Source: Owenia fusiformis
Lineage: Eukaryota; Annelida; Polychaeta; Sabellida; Oweniidae
NCBI GenBank assembly: GCA_903813345.2
Contig: CAIIXF020000012.1
Location: 22,394,184 to 22,458,183, forward strand
Direction: 5' to 3'
DNA: 64,000 nt
Part shown: in pieces, positions 36,701 through 51,700 of the stretch
Layout: the number at the start of each line of letters is the position of its first letter
Numbering within the stretch: the first letter of the stretch is position 1
Translations under genes and position numbers: made by a program
The notes under the pieces: generated by a model
Databases searched by the model: none
What the model was told of the DNA's origin: nothing
What the model saw: the letters and a program-made list of their open reading frames with translations, nothing else

Positions 36701-39700
36701 ATATCTAATTTTTACTTTTTTATGGGGAATGGAATGCTAACCAGCACGGTAAGACCTTTAAAGATGAGAATGACCTTCTCCAAGTTGTCCTATTGACCCT
36801 GCGTGCCATGTCATCAAATGGGTTCACTCATGTGTTTGAGTCATGGATACTGAGTGCTACTCTTGGACTGACCAAAGAGGACCCTACTTTTCAAAGTAGA
36901 GGATACATAGGAATATCAAATAATGTATTTAGCAAATGTAATTCCCACCAGTTGTTGGACTCTAACTTTGCTATGGGATGTACAAAATGCTTAAAATCTC
37001 TGTAACTTTCTGCGTGAAATGTTGCCCCGGGTATTGTGATGTCATGTTACCATAGCAACCATATCTCTACCCCAGTTTCATAATTATTGTCAAAACTTTG
37101 CAGTCTTAGTTACAATACATGGAAGTACATTATGTAAAATTTTGAAGACGATTGGTGCATATTCGACAAAATGCCAGCACCAGTCCTGTTTCTTTTGGAA
37201 CACCCTGTATCGTTTTAGATTTTTAAAATAATGCTTTAGTTTTGAAATATGACTGTGTAAACACAAACGTTGGTCAATATTTACTCGTGAGCTTCATCTG
37301 ATTTCACTTGAGAAAATCGTTGCCAATGCGTAATGTTGATGCACCCACTCAGTACATTTAGATCATAGAATTATAAAATAAAGACCCTCTAATCTACACA
37401 TTAATATGATCATGAATCTGAAATCTATTTAAAAATCCATTCACATTAAGTTATTGAATTGTCCGTCTAAAGTTTACGCTATACACTGAACGGTTCAATC
37501 ATCAAAAGTTTATTTCTGACTGCCAGCGCAGTTCATTCCTCGATATTTAGACATAAGAAAACATAGCTTACAATCATAGTATGGATGTGAATTTAATTAC
37601 TTTAATACTTACATTCATAAAGATTACTGTCGTGAAATTATTTTCGGAATCCGTCCAAGAACAGTGGTGTAAAACGGCTTCTCCTGTGACCAACCTAAAC
37701 ATGTCTGTTTGACGCAACAATTTTGCACTCACGATGTTTTCAAGGTTATTTACAGAAAGATGACGAAAACATTTGACACCATAGCAACTTATAATTTAGA
37801 TAAACATGCAGTAGAGACCCCCTAGTACCACCATTGAAAAAATCAGAAAAATCTGTTAATTTTAAGCAATTCTATTCTGCTCACCAAGAAAGCGGGTTTT
37901 ACAAGAAGTAGAGACCGGGAGCGCGTGAACACCTAGCGGTAGGTTTTAGAGTGAAAAGCATGAGACGAAATTGGCGCGTCATATTAATAATTTGCCCGTA
38001 GTGAAAGCAAAGAAAAGCAGCCCATGGGCAAATCTTTCTCGAGGTTTTGCAATATCTGGTGGAGGAATTGTGAGCTAGCTCCAAAAGAAAAAGTCACAAC
38101 AATTCAAGTCAGGGGAACTTCCATTGGCACTTAGCCCTTGCACAGATTTTTTTCAATATCTAAAACTTGGCGCAGAGCCGATTTTGACCCACTGTGCAAA
38201 TGGAAGGATTTCTCACCCAACCATTACCACATGTGAATGAATAACATATCATTGCAAAGAGGAGAGACATGGCTTTACAGTACATTAAATGAAATTGATG
38301 TAGTCATCACTAGTTTTGTGATTTTACGAGATAACTACTTGTTGCGTTTTTTTTGATAAGCCCTGTATTTGTATTGTCCATTTTCATTGAAAATATAGTT
38401 ACCATAGTAACATTGGCAGTCATCACAAGGGGTGAAGAATCTCCCAACAGCTCGTGATTTCTCCAGGTGTGCTCCTTTCTCCACCAAAGCTTGTACCAGG
38501 CGCAAGTTCTGATTAATAATGGCAATGTGTAGAGCAGTCTCACCTGCAATAAGAAATAAATGAAGACTCATTTTAAGATCTATTTGTTTGTTTATTTCCC
38601 TTCATGTTACCTTTGTCTCCTACTGTAAGATTTTTTGATAAGTGAGACTGTTTGAGTCAATAAATGGTTTTCCATAAAAGACGTGGCCCATTTTGTACTA
38701 TAATATCTGAACAGTATGCCAATGGAAAAGAGTGGTATCGATATGGAGAACTTTTTGAACACACATTTCTCTTAATCTAGTCATCAAACGTTCTGAAAAT
38801 GTTACACATCATCAATTTAATGGTCAGCTTTTGGATAGTAACATTATAATTTGAATTATATTATATATACTTTTCTCTATATTGTTTTAGAAAACACATC
38901 GGACACTTCAATTCTTTCGTTCTTGGTATCATATGTTCGGAATGAAATGAAACATCTATCCGAACCTCATTGAAACAAAATGACATAAACACAACATGTT
39001 TAGGTCTCTCAATATTGTAATTGTACAGGGTGACCCAAAAAAAATGCAACCCTCCATTTCTTCAATATTTTTCTTAAATGGAGGTTAATTGCTCTGAAAT
39101 TTGGCACACGAGGACTTCATTCAATGTGGGATCCTCTGGCAAAGTTTCAATAATCATAGTCTTTTATTGATAGAGTTATGCTTGTTTCAAAATATGCTCC
39201 AGATGTCGTCAATTTCGCTGAAAACAAACTTGCAATGTTCAAGGAAAACTGTTCATAACATGGATGCATCCTTCCCCATGGGTATGGCTCAAAATTTTGC
39301 AGCCATTGCTTGTTGGAGTTCTGCAATTGCGGTAGGGTAATTTTCATACACATTGTCCTTTAAATAACCCCATATATAGAAGTCAGGGGCATTGAGATCA
39401 AGCCTGTGGGATGACCATGGGTTCTCCGTCCTAGGAGAGATAATCTTCTCATAGAAATGACTAGTGAGACAGGCTATGCTATCATTAGAAGTGTGAGGAG
39501 TAGCTCCATCCTTCTAGAACCACTGTTCTTGTCTATTGAAGCCTCTATGTCACTCTAGAACTGCCTAGAACTTCCTAAGAACGCCAATATTGCGCTGTGT
39601 GTTAACAGTAACAGTGTTGCCATTATCAACCTCAAACCAAAAGGGGCTGTTGATTTCATGTTTGGAAATTGGCAGCCTACGCTGTGCATTTAACAGAATG

Positions 39701-42700
39701 AAGGGGCCTTTGAACCACTTCATCTGGAATTTGTGATGCCAGAACACATTATTTCTTGAGTTTACATGTTCAGAAAGAAGGGAATGTGATTCATCCGAAA
39801 ACCTAACATTGGAAATGGACGACATTTGGAGCATATTTTGAAACAAGCATAACTCTATCAATATAAGACTATGATTATTGAAACTTTGCCAAAGGATCCC
39901 ACATTGAATGAAGTCCTCGTGTGCCAAATTTCAGAGCAATTAACCTCCATTTAAGAAAAATATTGAAGAAATGGAGGGTTGCATTTTTTTTGGGTCACCC
40001 TGTACAAAGGAAAGTTTAGTTGATTTTAAAAAAGTATCTTGTTAATGAAAAAGGTTTAACTTAATTTTTATCTATTTTGGGGGGTTTTGTTTTAAGTTTT
40101 TGCATACTTTTTGTTAAATCAACCAAAATTTCCTTTGTATAACTATAATTTTGAGAGGTCTAAGAAAATGTTGTATATGCTATTTTGTTCCAATAAGGTT
40201 CGGAAAGACATTTTATTTCATTCTCAAGAATTGGTAGAAAGGAACAAAAAACAATTGCACTAAAAACAAATTTTTTTTAACAAAAACAGTTATATATATA
40301 AATAATTTTTGCATTAAATTGTTGCCAATTAGTCAACATTACATAAAGGACCGTGTTTTTTTACAGAATGTTTTCAATAATTTTTAAGAGAAAAATATTG
40401 TTGAATTCAGTCCACCATATCGATACCTATCCTTTTGAGAAAAATTAGGTGAGTACTTGGGTTACAAAAAGAACCTGAAGACCAACATAGTTCAAGGATC
40501 AACCATAATATTTTATATATTTAAATTGAGTTTTGAGGGCGGTATAGATCTTTTACAACCAGTTTTACAAAAATTTATTTTCTCCCATATTAAAACCTAA
40601 ACTATCACAATGTTTCAAGAGTTCCCCTAATGGTTCACCTCTCAGGCTTCTCCATGTATATGTAGTCATAAATTATAATCATTTGGAAATAACTGAGGAT
40701 GCTTGTAATAACATGAAACAACTCCAAATATGTTCAGCTTGTTAAAGCTTTATTTCTCCAAATATGGTTAGCCCTGGATTTAAGGATTAACATTTGATCG
40801 GATTTAATGTCTTGAATTCCCTCCTATTGTAAATAGCACTGTTGAGTTATATGGAACTATACAAAGAATTTCAGTTTAAAAATTAATCATAACTGAAGTG
40901 GCAAAACAAGAGAACCTCAACAACCTGTCTGCTGTATCTCAATGCCAGATGAAAGATTTTGGAAAAAGCAAAGTTAAACACCCAGAATTCTGTCATTGAG
41001 ATGGCATAAAATATGAAATCTGAGATCATAATATTTTGCTTTTCCAAAGCTAAATGATGAAAAGATACAATACACATTGGCAATTCAAAAATATATGAAA
41101 GTGGCCAATGAACAAGGTATTAACGACGCAATTCATTTACAACATGTGATATTGATTTTCGTGTATTAATTCTGTATTTCCTATTGTTAAGAGTGGTTAA
41201 TTAGCCAAAGGTGGGCTGGGTAAAATTGTAATGATGATGAAGACACACAAGTTCTGATAAAGACACACTCTGATGAATCAGAATGTGATTTAGATGTTTA
41301 GAATATACTGTACTCACCAAAATAAAGTTTACTCTCATATGCCATATCGACCAACGATGGCTCCTTCTCCAAAAGCAATATGGCTGCCTCATAGTGGTCA
41401 CGTAAAGCAGCGACATGAAGAAGACTCTCCCCAGCAGCTCCTGTTGAAAATTACAGAACAGTGAAACATGTGAAGTAGAAAACCTCTAGAAGTGAAACAC
41501 CTCTAGAAGTGAAATACTTTCCAGAGTCCAAGACCAACTGATGACATATATAGTTAAATGATCCAAAAATGGAATACTTTTTAGAGGTGCCGAAGGTGTT
41601 CCCCTGAGGCAGGTTTTACTATGTGTTTATAAATTGATAATATAATATAGTCCCCCTATGTACTATACATCTACAGTAGCTTAGAGGTGCATATGAGAGA
41701 GAGTCACAAGCGATTGAAGCAAAACTATATTCAAGCTTCAATTGTACCATCATATGAGAGAGAGTCACAAGCGATTGGAGCAAAACTATATTCAAGCTAC
41801 AATTGTACCATCATATGAGAGAGAGTCACAAGCCATTGAAGCAAAACTATATTCAGAGCTAATATTGTACCATCATATGAGAGAGAGTCACAAGCGATTG
41901 AAGCAAAACTATATTCAGAGCTACAATTGTACCATCATATGAGAGAGAGTCACAAGCGTTTGGAGCAAAACTATATTCAAGCTACAATTGTACCATCATA
42001 TGAGAGAGAGTCACAAGCAATTGGAGCAAAACTATATTCAAGCTACAATTGTACCATCATATGAGAGAGAGTCACGAGCGATTGGAGCAAAACTATATTC
42101 AAGCTACAATTGTACCATCATATGAGAGAGAGTCACAAGCGATTGGAGCAAAACTATATTCAGAGCTACAATTGTACCATCATATGAGAGAGAGTCACAA
42201 GCGATTGGAGCAAAACTATATTCAAGCTACAATTGTACCATCATATGAGAGAGAGTCACAAGCGATTGGAGCAAAACTATATTCAAGCTACAATTGTACC
42301 ATCATATGAGAGAGAGTCACAAGTGATTGAAGCAAAACTATATTCAAGCTACAATTGTACCATCATATGAGAGAGAGAGAGTCACAAGTGATTGAAGCAA
42401 AACTATATTCAAGCTACAATTGTACCATCATATGAGAGAGAGTCACAAGCGATTGGAGCAAAACTATATTCAAGCTACAATTGTACCATCATATGAGAGA
42501 GAGTCACAAGTGATTGAAGCAAAACTATATTCAAGCTACAATTGTACCATCATATGAGAGAGAGTCACAAGCGATTGAAGCAAAACTGTATTCAGAGCTA
42601 CAATTGTACCATCATATGAGAGAGAGTCACAAGCGATTGGAGCAAAACTATATTCAAGCTACAATTGTACCATCATATGAGAGAGAGTCACCAGCGATTG

Positions 42701-45700
42701 GAGCAAAACTATATTCAAGCTACAATTGTACCATCATATGAGAGAGAGTCACAAGCGATTGGAGCAAAACTATATTCAAGCTACAATTGTACCATCATAT
42801 GAGAGAGAGTCACAAGCGATTGGAGCAAAACTATATTCAAGTTACAATTGTACCATCATATGAGAGAGAGTCACAAGCGATTGAAGCAAAACTATATTCA
42901 AGTTACAATTGTACCATCATATGAGAGAGAGTCACCAGCGATTGGAGCGAAACTATATTCAAGCTACAATTGTACCATCATATGACAGAGAGAGTCACAA
43001 GTGATTAAAGCTAAACTATATTCAAGCTACAATTGTACCATCATATGAGAGAGAGTCACCAGCGATTGGAGCGAAACTATATTCAAGCTACAATTGTACC
43101 ATCATATGAGAGAGAGAGTCACAAGTGATTGAAGCAAAACTATATTCAAGCTACAATTGTACCATCATATGAGAGAGAGTCACAAGCGATTGGAGCAAAA
43201 CTATATTCAAGCTACAATTGTACCATCATATGAGAGAGAGAGAGAGTCACAAGTGATTGAAGCAAAACTATATTCAAGCTACAATTGTACCATCATATGA
43301 GAGAGAGATTGAAGCAAAACTATATTCAAGCTACAATTGTACCATCATATGAGAGAGAGTCACAAGCGATTGGAGCGAAACTATATTCAAGCTACAATTG
43401 TACCATCATATGAGAGAGAGAGTCACAAGTGATTGAAGCAAAACTATATTCAAGCTACAATTGTGCCATCATATGAGAGAGAGTCACAAGTGATTGAAGC
43501 AAAACTATATTCAGAGCTACAATTGTACCATCAAACAGTGATTTAATACATGTCATTTTTTCTTTATTATACAATCAAATAAAAATTAAAATGCACATAG
43601 TTATAAATAAGTATTTTAAAACAAGATGATGACAAATTAGCACTTTTTCAAAGTACAATAAAAATGCATTTTCAAAAATCAATTGAATGGAAGAAACTCA
43701 AGAACATCTAAATCAGAGTTTCGTGGAATTCCAACTTATCAAATATACCAAAGAAATCACAGAATCAAATATTGAAAACTAGATTAAACAAGAGAAGCAG
43801 TCTGAGTTTTATCTTTAAACACACACAAAGGCATTTCATCTTCCAGTGAAAGTAGAATGTCAAAGTAAAGTGAAAAGAATTATGCAACAGAACAAGTAAA
43901 ACCTGAACCAGAAAATATCTCAAGAAAATATTGACCATTCAATAGAGAGGTTATTGTGTAAATAATATAACTAAAGATCACAGAATAGGTTAGACCGATT
44001 CTGAAAGGTTATGCAGTTCAAAGTAAAATATAACAAAGAATGGTTCAAGAAATTCTAAATTCTAGAATCGTGATTAATTATACAATAATAGTTTTAGTGA
44101 ACTCCTCAACCACATACATGTACATGTATATTACAGTCCCAAAGCCTTGAAAACTGAATTAGAAGACAGATCATTATATACAAATATATACAGGCTACAA
44201 TGAAATTCAAATTACAAGTTAACAATCCTCTAAAAATATTTCTAATGATCATTTCCTCTAAAAATACTAAGTACCCTTGCACCGAGTTTTCGAGATCCTC
44301 TACCATTGCTTTGTCTTAAATGTGGCAATGGGCAAAGACAGAGATTTGTCAATGATCAAAGTTACGTCATTCAAATAAAAGCCATAATTATACAAATTAG
44401 GCATTCGGATAAGTGAATATTCCTAAAAGTCTCTTTATTGCATCTCCCTCCTATCCTTAATAAGACTAAAACCAGAAACTAATTAAAAGGATCAATTGGA
44501 AACCACATGCAGTTGGCATTCTTGGTCTTATTTACAAATCAATTTGCATCTCATACACCCAATATTTCCTGTTTTACAAAGTCTCTGTATTATGCCCCTC
44601 CCACATTTGCACTCCTCAATCAGGTTAGGAAGTCTTCCAAAACTAAACAAAATGGAATGTGTTGTAGTTACTATGATTAGCAACTCATTTTAGTTTCCAA
44701 CACAAATACAAATACTCACCTCTCTGTGTCAGGTCTATCTTCCCCTTGGCTGTGAGTCTTTCAATGGCTTTGACATCATTGCGTTGAACGCTTCGAAACA
44801 AATCCCAAAGATTCTCTGGAAAACTGGAAATAGGGATATCTATCAATGTAACTTCCATTTTCTGTATGTGATGATTTCAAAACAAAGATGCATGTATGAT
44901 ATATTCTTGTGCATGTATGTGTATGTTTTTCCTCAAGTTATATTTTTATTTCAGTTTTATACAATTCAGCCTTCATCTTCGCAGAGTTAAAATAACTTAG
45001 TTTAAAGTAGCTTTTAATGGACATATGGTGTGTTTCAACTCTTTAACTAACTCAGTAAGGATATAAAAAATGTTTATATTTAATTTTGTTCACGACAGCA
45101 ATACATTTATGTACTTGAAAAAGTATAAAAAGTTAAATGTTAATAAAATTGTTATTTATTCATTTGAAAGTAACCTTTAGGAAAGAGCTTTTCTTTAAAA
45201 TGCTATCATGAATGCCTTCGTCATGAAATCATAAGGTCATAGAAAAAGGTTAATTGGTACTACGTATTATATGTATGATTTATTGACTATATACAATTTG
45301 GAAGTGAATTCAGGATTTTTTCAATAAATTACCTTGTATAATTTTTTGTATATTTATACATTTTCATAGTTACGGTTTTAAAAATCTAGCATCAGTTTTA
45401 AAAAAACAGAAATGTCTCAATCTTGTGGTTAAGAAGTTAAAATATTAGGTTTGAATGGTAAATCAGTACACATAATGATCATATTAGGAATAAATGTACA
45501 TGTATGACATTTTCTCAAGAAAAAGAATTTTAACAAAATAAACAAGCAATAAAATCAAGAATTTCAAGGACACAGAAACATATGTTTCAAAAGGTACAAT
45601 GACTTGAATGACCTTGATATATTTTCTTACTTGGTGGTCTATTGTATTTATATAGCCAAATTTGGATATTAATCACTGAGAGAGACTAACATGACTAAGT

Positions 45701-48700
45701 GGTAGTGGATCACGGAGAATCTAAGTATTGCCCCTTAAAACATGTACACACCATTAAAATTTGGAATTAGAAGTTTGTTCCCAGTTAAGAACCCCCCATC
45801 CCATCCCTCATGGAGAACTCCAGAGGAATAGAATCTTGAATAGACAAAGGGGTGGGTTTACACAGAGATATACTATAAAGTCAAGTATTGCAGGAATCAA
45901 ACAATGTCTTTTCACATCTTTATTGGTAAATATTTCGAAAGAAAGGTACTGAAGGCCCAGTATTATAGAGCTCATTCTACAAATATGAAATATAGCTTCA
46001 TCCTTGATGTATAATTTGAAATGATACCAATGGCAAACATTTAGCAATCTTGTTTACATTAATATTTAGTGTTCATATTTTGGAGGAATTAAAGTCGAGT
46101 CCCATTTTTACTTTGAGCGATTTATATACAGTATGTAGAAATGCAAATAATTTTTATATAACACCAATTTAAAACAATTAATTGGATTAAAGGGCATATG
46201 AGAACAAAAATGCATGATATTTTGCTAAAGTTATTCCCTTCTTTTAACACAGTATTATATCATGCAAATAAACTAGCACATGTACTTTAAAACATTTTAA
46301 CTGTTTTCATATGCAGTCTGTCCAATTTCCTCAACAAAAACCAAATCCATTCATATTTTGTTAAAATCAGTGGTTATAACTCAATTTATTGACTATTTTA
46401 ATGTGTATAAAAGGGTTAACTATACAGGGAAAAATTTGTATTTCATCCAAAAGTTGATGTACATGTATGTTATCTTTGTGAATCACTCCTTAGGTAATAG
46501 GTATATGTAAGGGAAATATGTCTTCTGTTTAATGTTGCCAAAAAAGATATGCAGTGGAGTTGACTTTATGAAAAGAAAAATAGGAACATAAAATGATGAA
46601 TTCATTTGTTCAAAAGTAAATAATTCAAAAGCACAGAGACAACCTGTAGAAAGTGACCTAATGAAGTAAGCTAAATGTGTTCACATTGAGGAATGTTCAC
46701 AACCAGAAGTACAATGAAAAACTATAACATGTATACATGTAAGGGCCCTTTGTAAAAGTTTGACTCCAATTCCTAAGAGAACTTCACTAATGCTAGCCTC
46801 TGTGTTTCCACATCAAAAAAGTGATTGCTACTGGCACAGGCTAATGTTCATATCTAATCTATCTAATCTATGGAGCTAACTTCGAAAAAAGTACAAAAGA
46901 GAAAATCCAAAGTAGAAAACAAATAAATCCAAAGTTGAAAAGAAAAATTGCAATGCAGAAACAAACTACTGTAACTTAATTTCTTACCAATCCCCAAATA
47001 TACCAAAGCTATGGAAGGCGATCCAGACTGCTTCAACTCTTTGAAAAAAACTCTGATAACGATCTCTGTAATTGTTAATTGAGTTTCATAGTCTTCATAA
47101 TAAATGACGGTTGTCCAAAAATTCTTGACATTTTGCTCTAACCTTCTTGGATATTCCTCAATGCAGCTTAAACTTTGTGTACTACAATTGAAGTGCATTA
47201 TATACTGACGTTTCAGCATCATACAGTTAATTAAGTCTTAAAACAGTTACTATAGCAATGTAGGGGTAGGGATGGGTGGGGCAAGTACAATTTTTTCTTA
47301 TCATGAAAAGATCTGAAGTGCTATTCTGTTTATTTATTTCTTCTAAATTATCAAGATGTTTTGGAAAATTTATTCAGCATGATGTTCACCTAGCTCAAAT
47401 AATGACACTTAGCATTGTGATGTTATACTGCAACAGTTCATTAGTCCAAAATTGAAACTCAGTCATTGCAAGAAATTGCAAAATTGTTCTAAGATCATTC
47501 ATGTGAAATATGATGCCAAAAGAATAAAAAAATGATGATACGAGAGCAAAAATTCAAAAACTTTTTGGACAACCCTCGTATATATAGGGATTTTATTTTG
47601 AAATTGATTATATGTTAAGCTCTAGAAATTAATAATGTTCACAACTGTGAGAAAAGTCTTGAAATTGAAGGTCCTGGGTCAGGCCTTTGGAGAAAATAAG
47701 TTAATTCATTGAATGATTCAATACCATACTATACTATGTGCTGTTCATGTAGACTGAGCAAAGAAGTGAACTGAACTACCATCCCCAGGGCCAGATATTA
47801 AATTTTCCGTAGGAATAACATGGCAAATCTTCAAATGAAGAACCAAATCAAATGCTGTTCAACCGAGGATGAGATGAACTTTCCCATCAAAGTTATTCTG
47901 TAATTCTATCTGTATTGTATGTCATTCAATCTTTATTGTATATTTCTATTGTATGTGATTTATTTTTATTGTAATATTGTGTATATTTATTTATATAATT
48001 CTATCTTACCTCCCATTCTTTAAAAATTGACCATAGCGCTTTGCAAATGTAGAAACCTTGTATCTTTTAGACATTATTTTCACTCAAGCTTTATCTAAAT
48101 CCAGACATAAGCTTATAACTGTTCAAATTATCATATATTCCGTTGCGAATTTCCTTTTTAGTGCATATGAATCAAACAACATGAGTATGGGATTAAATAT
48201 CAGATGTGCAACAGCGAAGCACTATCTTTCTGGATAGATAACAATTTCATAAAGCACTGTGCCAACTTGTTCACAATCCCAAACACAGCTAACAATTAAA
48301 TAGATGAAATATATTCACCATAACTTAATCCTATCAAATACTTGAGGTGAGTTTTTTTATGAATAAGGAGTGCCTGTGGTTCAAAAAATATTTGTGTTGA
48401 TCTATGACAAGATTAAAAAAATGATCAGTGTCAAAAAATGAAGGAGGAATGTATACATGATATCCCAGGATCGCACAATATATGTTTGCATCTTCATTCC
48501 ATAGTAACATGACATAAATTCTGGAGTTCATACTATAATACTACATAATATAAAAGATCATACTTCTAGTGGCAAGCTCTTTGAAATCATGAAAAAGTTT
48601 GATTCTGATTGCTTTACTTTTGCTCCCGATTAAAAATTCTATATCAAAATGTAATTATAAGTTCTTTAATTCAAAATTTCATGTCTGAGCTTTTATGAAA

Positions 48701-51700
48701 AATTCAAAAACATATATTTTTGTAAGGGATTATTAAAAAAGTAATTTAACTTGTTGGAAAACCTGTCTTAACTGAAAGGTTGACGATTATCTTTTGTGCT
48801 ATTTTGAACTGTAAATATTGTTTTTAAATATCTTGTTTTCATCTGATTCCCAATATCAGGAATTCCAACGTTTCAATATTTACCTGAACACTCAATCTTG
48901 AATTGGAGAAATTTGATTTTATGTAAATAAAAGCATTCAAAGTGCAGAGGTGAATGTTTGTTACGACTATTGACTGGCCATTCTTGTAACTTACATTGAA
49001 TTCAAAGCAATTCATTATAACAAACAACTTACTCAGGGCCAAATCCCAATTAGCACGTCAATACTTATTAATTATTTTTGAGGATATTAGAATCTGTACA
49101 TGTTAAACTTCAAGTCATTGGCAGTCTACAATTTTATTGATTTTTAATGAACAGTCACTGACACTGTTCCACATCTTTCTGTGGAAGCTGACACTGTTCC
49201 ACATCTTTCTGTGGAAGCTGACACTGTTCCACATCTTTCTGTGAAAGCTGACACTGTTCCACATCTTTCTGTGGAAGCTGACACTGTTCCACATCTTTCT
49301 GTGGAAGCTGACACTGTTCCACATCTTTCTGTGGAAGCTGACACTGTTCCCTGTGCTTTCATTAACGCCGTCCCATAATGGAGAGGACCCGGTTTTTATT
49401 ATAGGGACCCCAAACAATGAAAATGAGGGGTCACTTGGACGCAGTGCAGGTCATATCAAAAAATCATCTCTGGATGAATGGATTGATAAAGATCTTACCT
49501 TCAGTCTTTTATTTGGTCAAAATCAGCTAAATAAACGAAGGATATTCTATTTCCAAAAGAAATAAAATTATCTTTCGGAGTTTCTTTCCCGGAAGTTGAT
49601 TTCCGATCAATATAGTATGAGGTATGTGATAGGACAATCACTTGTAGTTGATTTCCGAGCGGTAATCGTTACGAGTCCTATGATTGGCCGCGATTATTGA
49701 TCGCGCATGCGTCTTGATAATTTTAACTAATCAAATTGCTGGATTTGTTGCGCATGCGCAAAAAAACTGAACCAAAGAATGGAACCTCACGGAGACTGCT
49801 CCTAATGAAACTTTCTGAGCGATCAAATCAATAGCAAATTGCTTTGAAATACGCGAAGAAAAATGGTAGATCTATTTAATGGGTGAATATTAGTTACCTC
49901 TTTCAAATGAAGGTATCTGCATCATTTAATGACCTACTAGACGTGTGTAGAAAACTGATCTGGGCCAAAAAATAACAAAACTGATGCAAACGTTTCATCA
50001 ATTTTTTTCGTTCAGTGCAAAAATGTGACTTTGAATTCCCGGGAACCTTTTTTCATAGGGACGCACTTTTTTGAGGGGGGACGCAATTTTGGAAAATCAA
50101 TCCGTCCCAGGGAAGCACTTTTGGACAAGCCTACTGAAAGCACTGGTTCCACATCTTTCTGTGGAAGCTGACACTGTTCCACATCTTTCTGTGGAAGCTG
50201 ACACTGTTCCACATCTTTCTGTGAAAGCTGACACTGTTCCACATCTTTCTGTGGAAGCTGACACTGTTCCACATCTTTCTGTGGAAGCTGACACTGTTCC
50301 ACATCTTTCTGTGGAAGCTGACACTGTTCCACATCTTTCTTTGGAAGCTGACACTGTTCCACATCTTTCTGTGAAAGCTGACACTGTTCCACATCTTTCT
50401 GTGGAAGCTGACACTGTTCCACATCTTTCTGTGGAAGCTGACACTGTTCCACATCTTTCTGTGGAAGCTGACACTGTTCCACATCTTTCTGTGGAAGCTG
50501 ACACTGTTCCACATCTTTCTGTGGAAGCTGACACTGTTCCACATCTTTCTGTGGAAGCTGACACTGTTCCACATCTTTCTGTGGAAGCTGACACTGTTCC
50601 ACATCTTTCTGTTGAAACTGACACCGTTCCACATCTTTCTGTGGAAGCTGACACTAATGCTCTACATTCACATGCAGTAATATGTTAAAGTAAGCACTGC
50701 CATGGGAGTTATTCATTTAAACTCCCTCAGTCACTGGCTTCATTCAGGATGGTTGCCGAAATTCTTTCGTTTTCGATAAACCTCCGATTTCAGCTAAACT
50801 AAGTTGAATCTTAATTACAAAAGTTTCGCCATGCAAATTGATGAAACTACTTTTGTATTCAACCACAAATGAATGCCCAAACACTTGCAATATTAGAGAA
50901 TTTTAAAGAAAATGGCTTCTCTTAGAATGACTCTTACTGAAGTTGATGACCTACATCATCATCAACTTCAGTCAGGAGTCTAAGTCAAAATGAAATCATT
51001 TTCTTTAAAATTCTCCAATATCGTGGTTGTTTGAACATTTATTTGTTGTTATTTACCATTGTAGCTTCATTAATTTGCATGGTGAAACATTAGGAATCCA
51101 GATTAAACTTAGTTTAGCTGAAATCGGAGGTTTATCGAAAACGAAAGACTTCAACAACCATCTTGAATGAAGCTAAGTGCAGTTAGAGTCATCCAGCTGT
51201 GGAACAGTGACTGAGGGAGTTTAAATGAATAACTCCCGTGGCAGTGCTTACTTTAAACATATTACTGCATGTGAATGTAGAGCATTAATGTCAGCTTCCA
51301 CAGAAAGATGGCTCAATAAAATGATGTCATTGAAAAATCAAAAGACATTTCTCACGACACTCAATTTTCCATTGAAATGTCTGTTGGATAAATAAATATA
51401 ATACATAGAAAATAATTTTCATGGAATAAAATATTTCAGAGAATTAATTTGAAAATCCATTATTAAAACAATCACTAAGCAAACAAAAATTGATGTAGGA
51501 TTAACAAATGTAACTTGAAACTCCAAGTAAATGATGGACCATATTGGAGAATTTAAATCATACTAAAGAAGTATGTTTTAACTACATTCACCAATATAAT
51601 GACTTTATTACTCAAGGAGCTCTTATATAGTTTTTAATGACTTCACCTTCAAAAATTTAAGAACATAAAAGCTCCTCCTTATAAAACTCTTATTCGTGAA

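Noticed and set aside
41742-42741. ORFs in the 61-bp array
   Set aside because: 61 is not a multiple of three, so frames rotate and stay open only over a few units; purely repeat-driven.
41685-43530. CRISPR-like repeat and spacer pattern
   Set aside because: The units are contiguous tandem copies without unique spacers, and the window is eukaryotic.
49115-50688. Repeat proteins of up to 206 codons on both strands over the 30-bp arrays
   Set aside because: Same artefact: a 30-bp unit without stops. Overlapping opposite frames are equally open and flanked by transposon sequence.
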